Assembly: GCA_028698395.1 (NCBI GenBank)
Contig: JAQVDG010000156.1
Location: forward strand, 1-5,698
Length of the DNA stretch: 5,698 nucleotides
Source of the DNA: Weeksellaceae bacterium
GTDB lineage: Bacteria > Bacteroidota > Bacteroidia > Flavobacteriales > Weeksellaceae
Direction: 5' to 3'
A model generated the notes under the pieces. The model worked only from the letters and a program-made list of their open reading frames with translations. It had not been told where the DNA came from and did no database searches. Made by a program: the position numbers and the translations under genes. Every line of letters begins with the position of its first letter. Within the stretch, counting starts at the first letter, position 1. This document shows, one piece after another, positions 5,532 through 5,698 of the stretch.

Positions 5532-5698
5532 GGTCTCCCTTCCACAACTACAACCATTTCTCCTTTTAGATTTTTTGTTTCGGCTAAATCAGAGAGTTCT
5601 TTTAGGGTTCCTCGTAAGCTTTCTTCAAATTTCTTAGAAATTTCACGTGAAAGAGTTGCTTTTCGTTCTTCTCCTAAAAAATCAATTAAATCTTTCAA
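5519..5698 (-). CDS. rsmI: 16S rRNA (cytidine(1402)-2'-O)-methyltransferase, C-terminal part
   Basis: The minus strand is open from the window edge to TAA at 5519-5521, giving 59 residues. They match the C-terminal domain of RsmI: a LIDFLGEERKATLSREISKKFEESLRGTLKEL-like segment (residues 4-35 here), holding the family's ERKxxxSREISKxxEExxRGTL pattern, then GEMVVVVEG near the end. The tetrapyrrole-methylase catalytic domain, about 165 residues, lies outside the window. RsmI, an S-adenosylmethionine-dependent enzyme, 2'-O-methylates C1402 of 16S rRNA at the ribosomal P site and is broadly conserved. It therefore marks the core chromosome beyond the accessory block. It converges on the HigA-like gene. 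Confidence 0.92.
   Translation of the reverse strand: MKDLIDFLGEERKATLSREISKKFEESLRGTLKELSDLAETKNLKGEMVVVVEGRPTTC

Overview
The window looks like a piece of a Bacteroidota chromosome, most likely a flavobacterium. It is AT-rich, its genes lack Shine-Dalgarno leaders, and two promoters fit the Bacteroidota consensus (TTTG-like -33 element, TAnnTTTG -7 element). One small protein has the flavobacterial signal peptide / GDPxPID / membrane-anchor layout. All family assignments below come from motif reading and memory of family sequences; no search was run.

Conserved flanks. On the left (1-1509, 5' end outside the window) is the C-terminal three quarters of a Dcp-type M3 zinc peptidase. It is closed by a perfect 12-bp stem terminator and followed by its own promoter and a 106-residue exported small protein. 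On the right edge, on the minus strand (5519-5698), are the last 59 codons of rsmI, the 16S rRNA cytidine-1402 2'-O-methyltransferase.

Accessory block (about 1943-5518). Between these flanks lies what appears to be a decayed and rebuilt type II restriction-modification locus of the HaeIII family. In order it holds a promoter with a candidate operator, an XRE controller gene (C), a cytosine-5 methyltransferase, a 77-residue protein of unknown function, a 168-residue PD-(D/E)XK-like nuclease, a GC-rich repeat, and a HaeIII-type restriction endonuclease pseudogene. The first four genes are joined by three consecutive ATGA stop/start overlaps, so they should be co-transcribed and translationally coupled. 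The methyltransferase closely resembles M.HaeIII through motif IX but stops before motif X. The endonuclease lacks a start codon and carries an in-frame TAG. The simplest reading is one replacement event: a segment of roughly 850 bp, carrying the 77-aa and 168-aa genes and ending in the GC-rich repeat, removed the 3' end of M and the extreme 5' end of R. This would disarm both activities together.

The inserted nuclease has a D-x10-E-x-E core that recalls the BamHI/BglII branch rather than HaeIII. The locus may therefore be a C-regulated operon whose effector has been swapped, or a nuclease/small-protein pair using the old controller. This is the most interesting candidate system here.

After the R pseudogene comes a 250-bp non-coding stretch that looks like a second dispersed repeat, with complementary TAACG/CGTTA ends. 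Then comes a HigA-like XRE antitoxin with no toxin gene beside it, preceded by a perfect 14-bp palindrome and convergent with rsmI.
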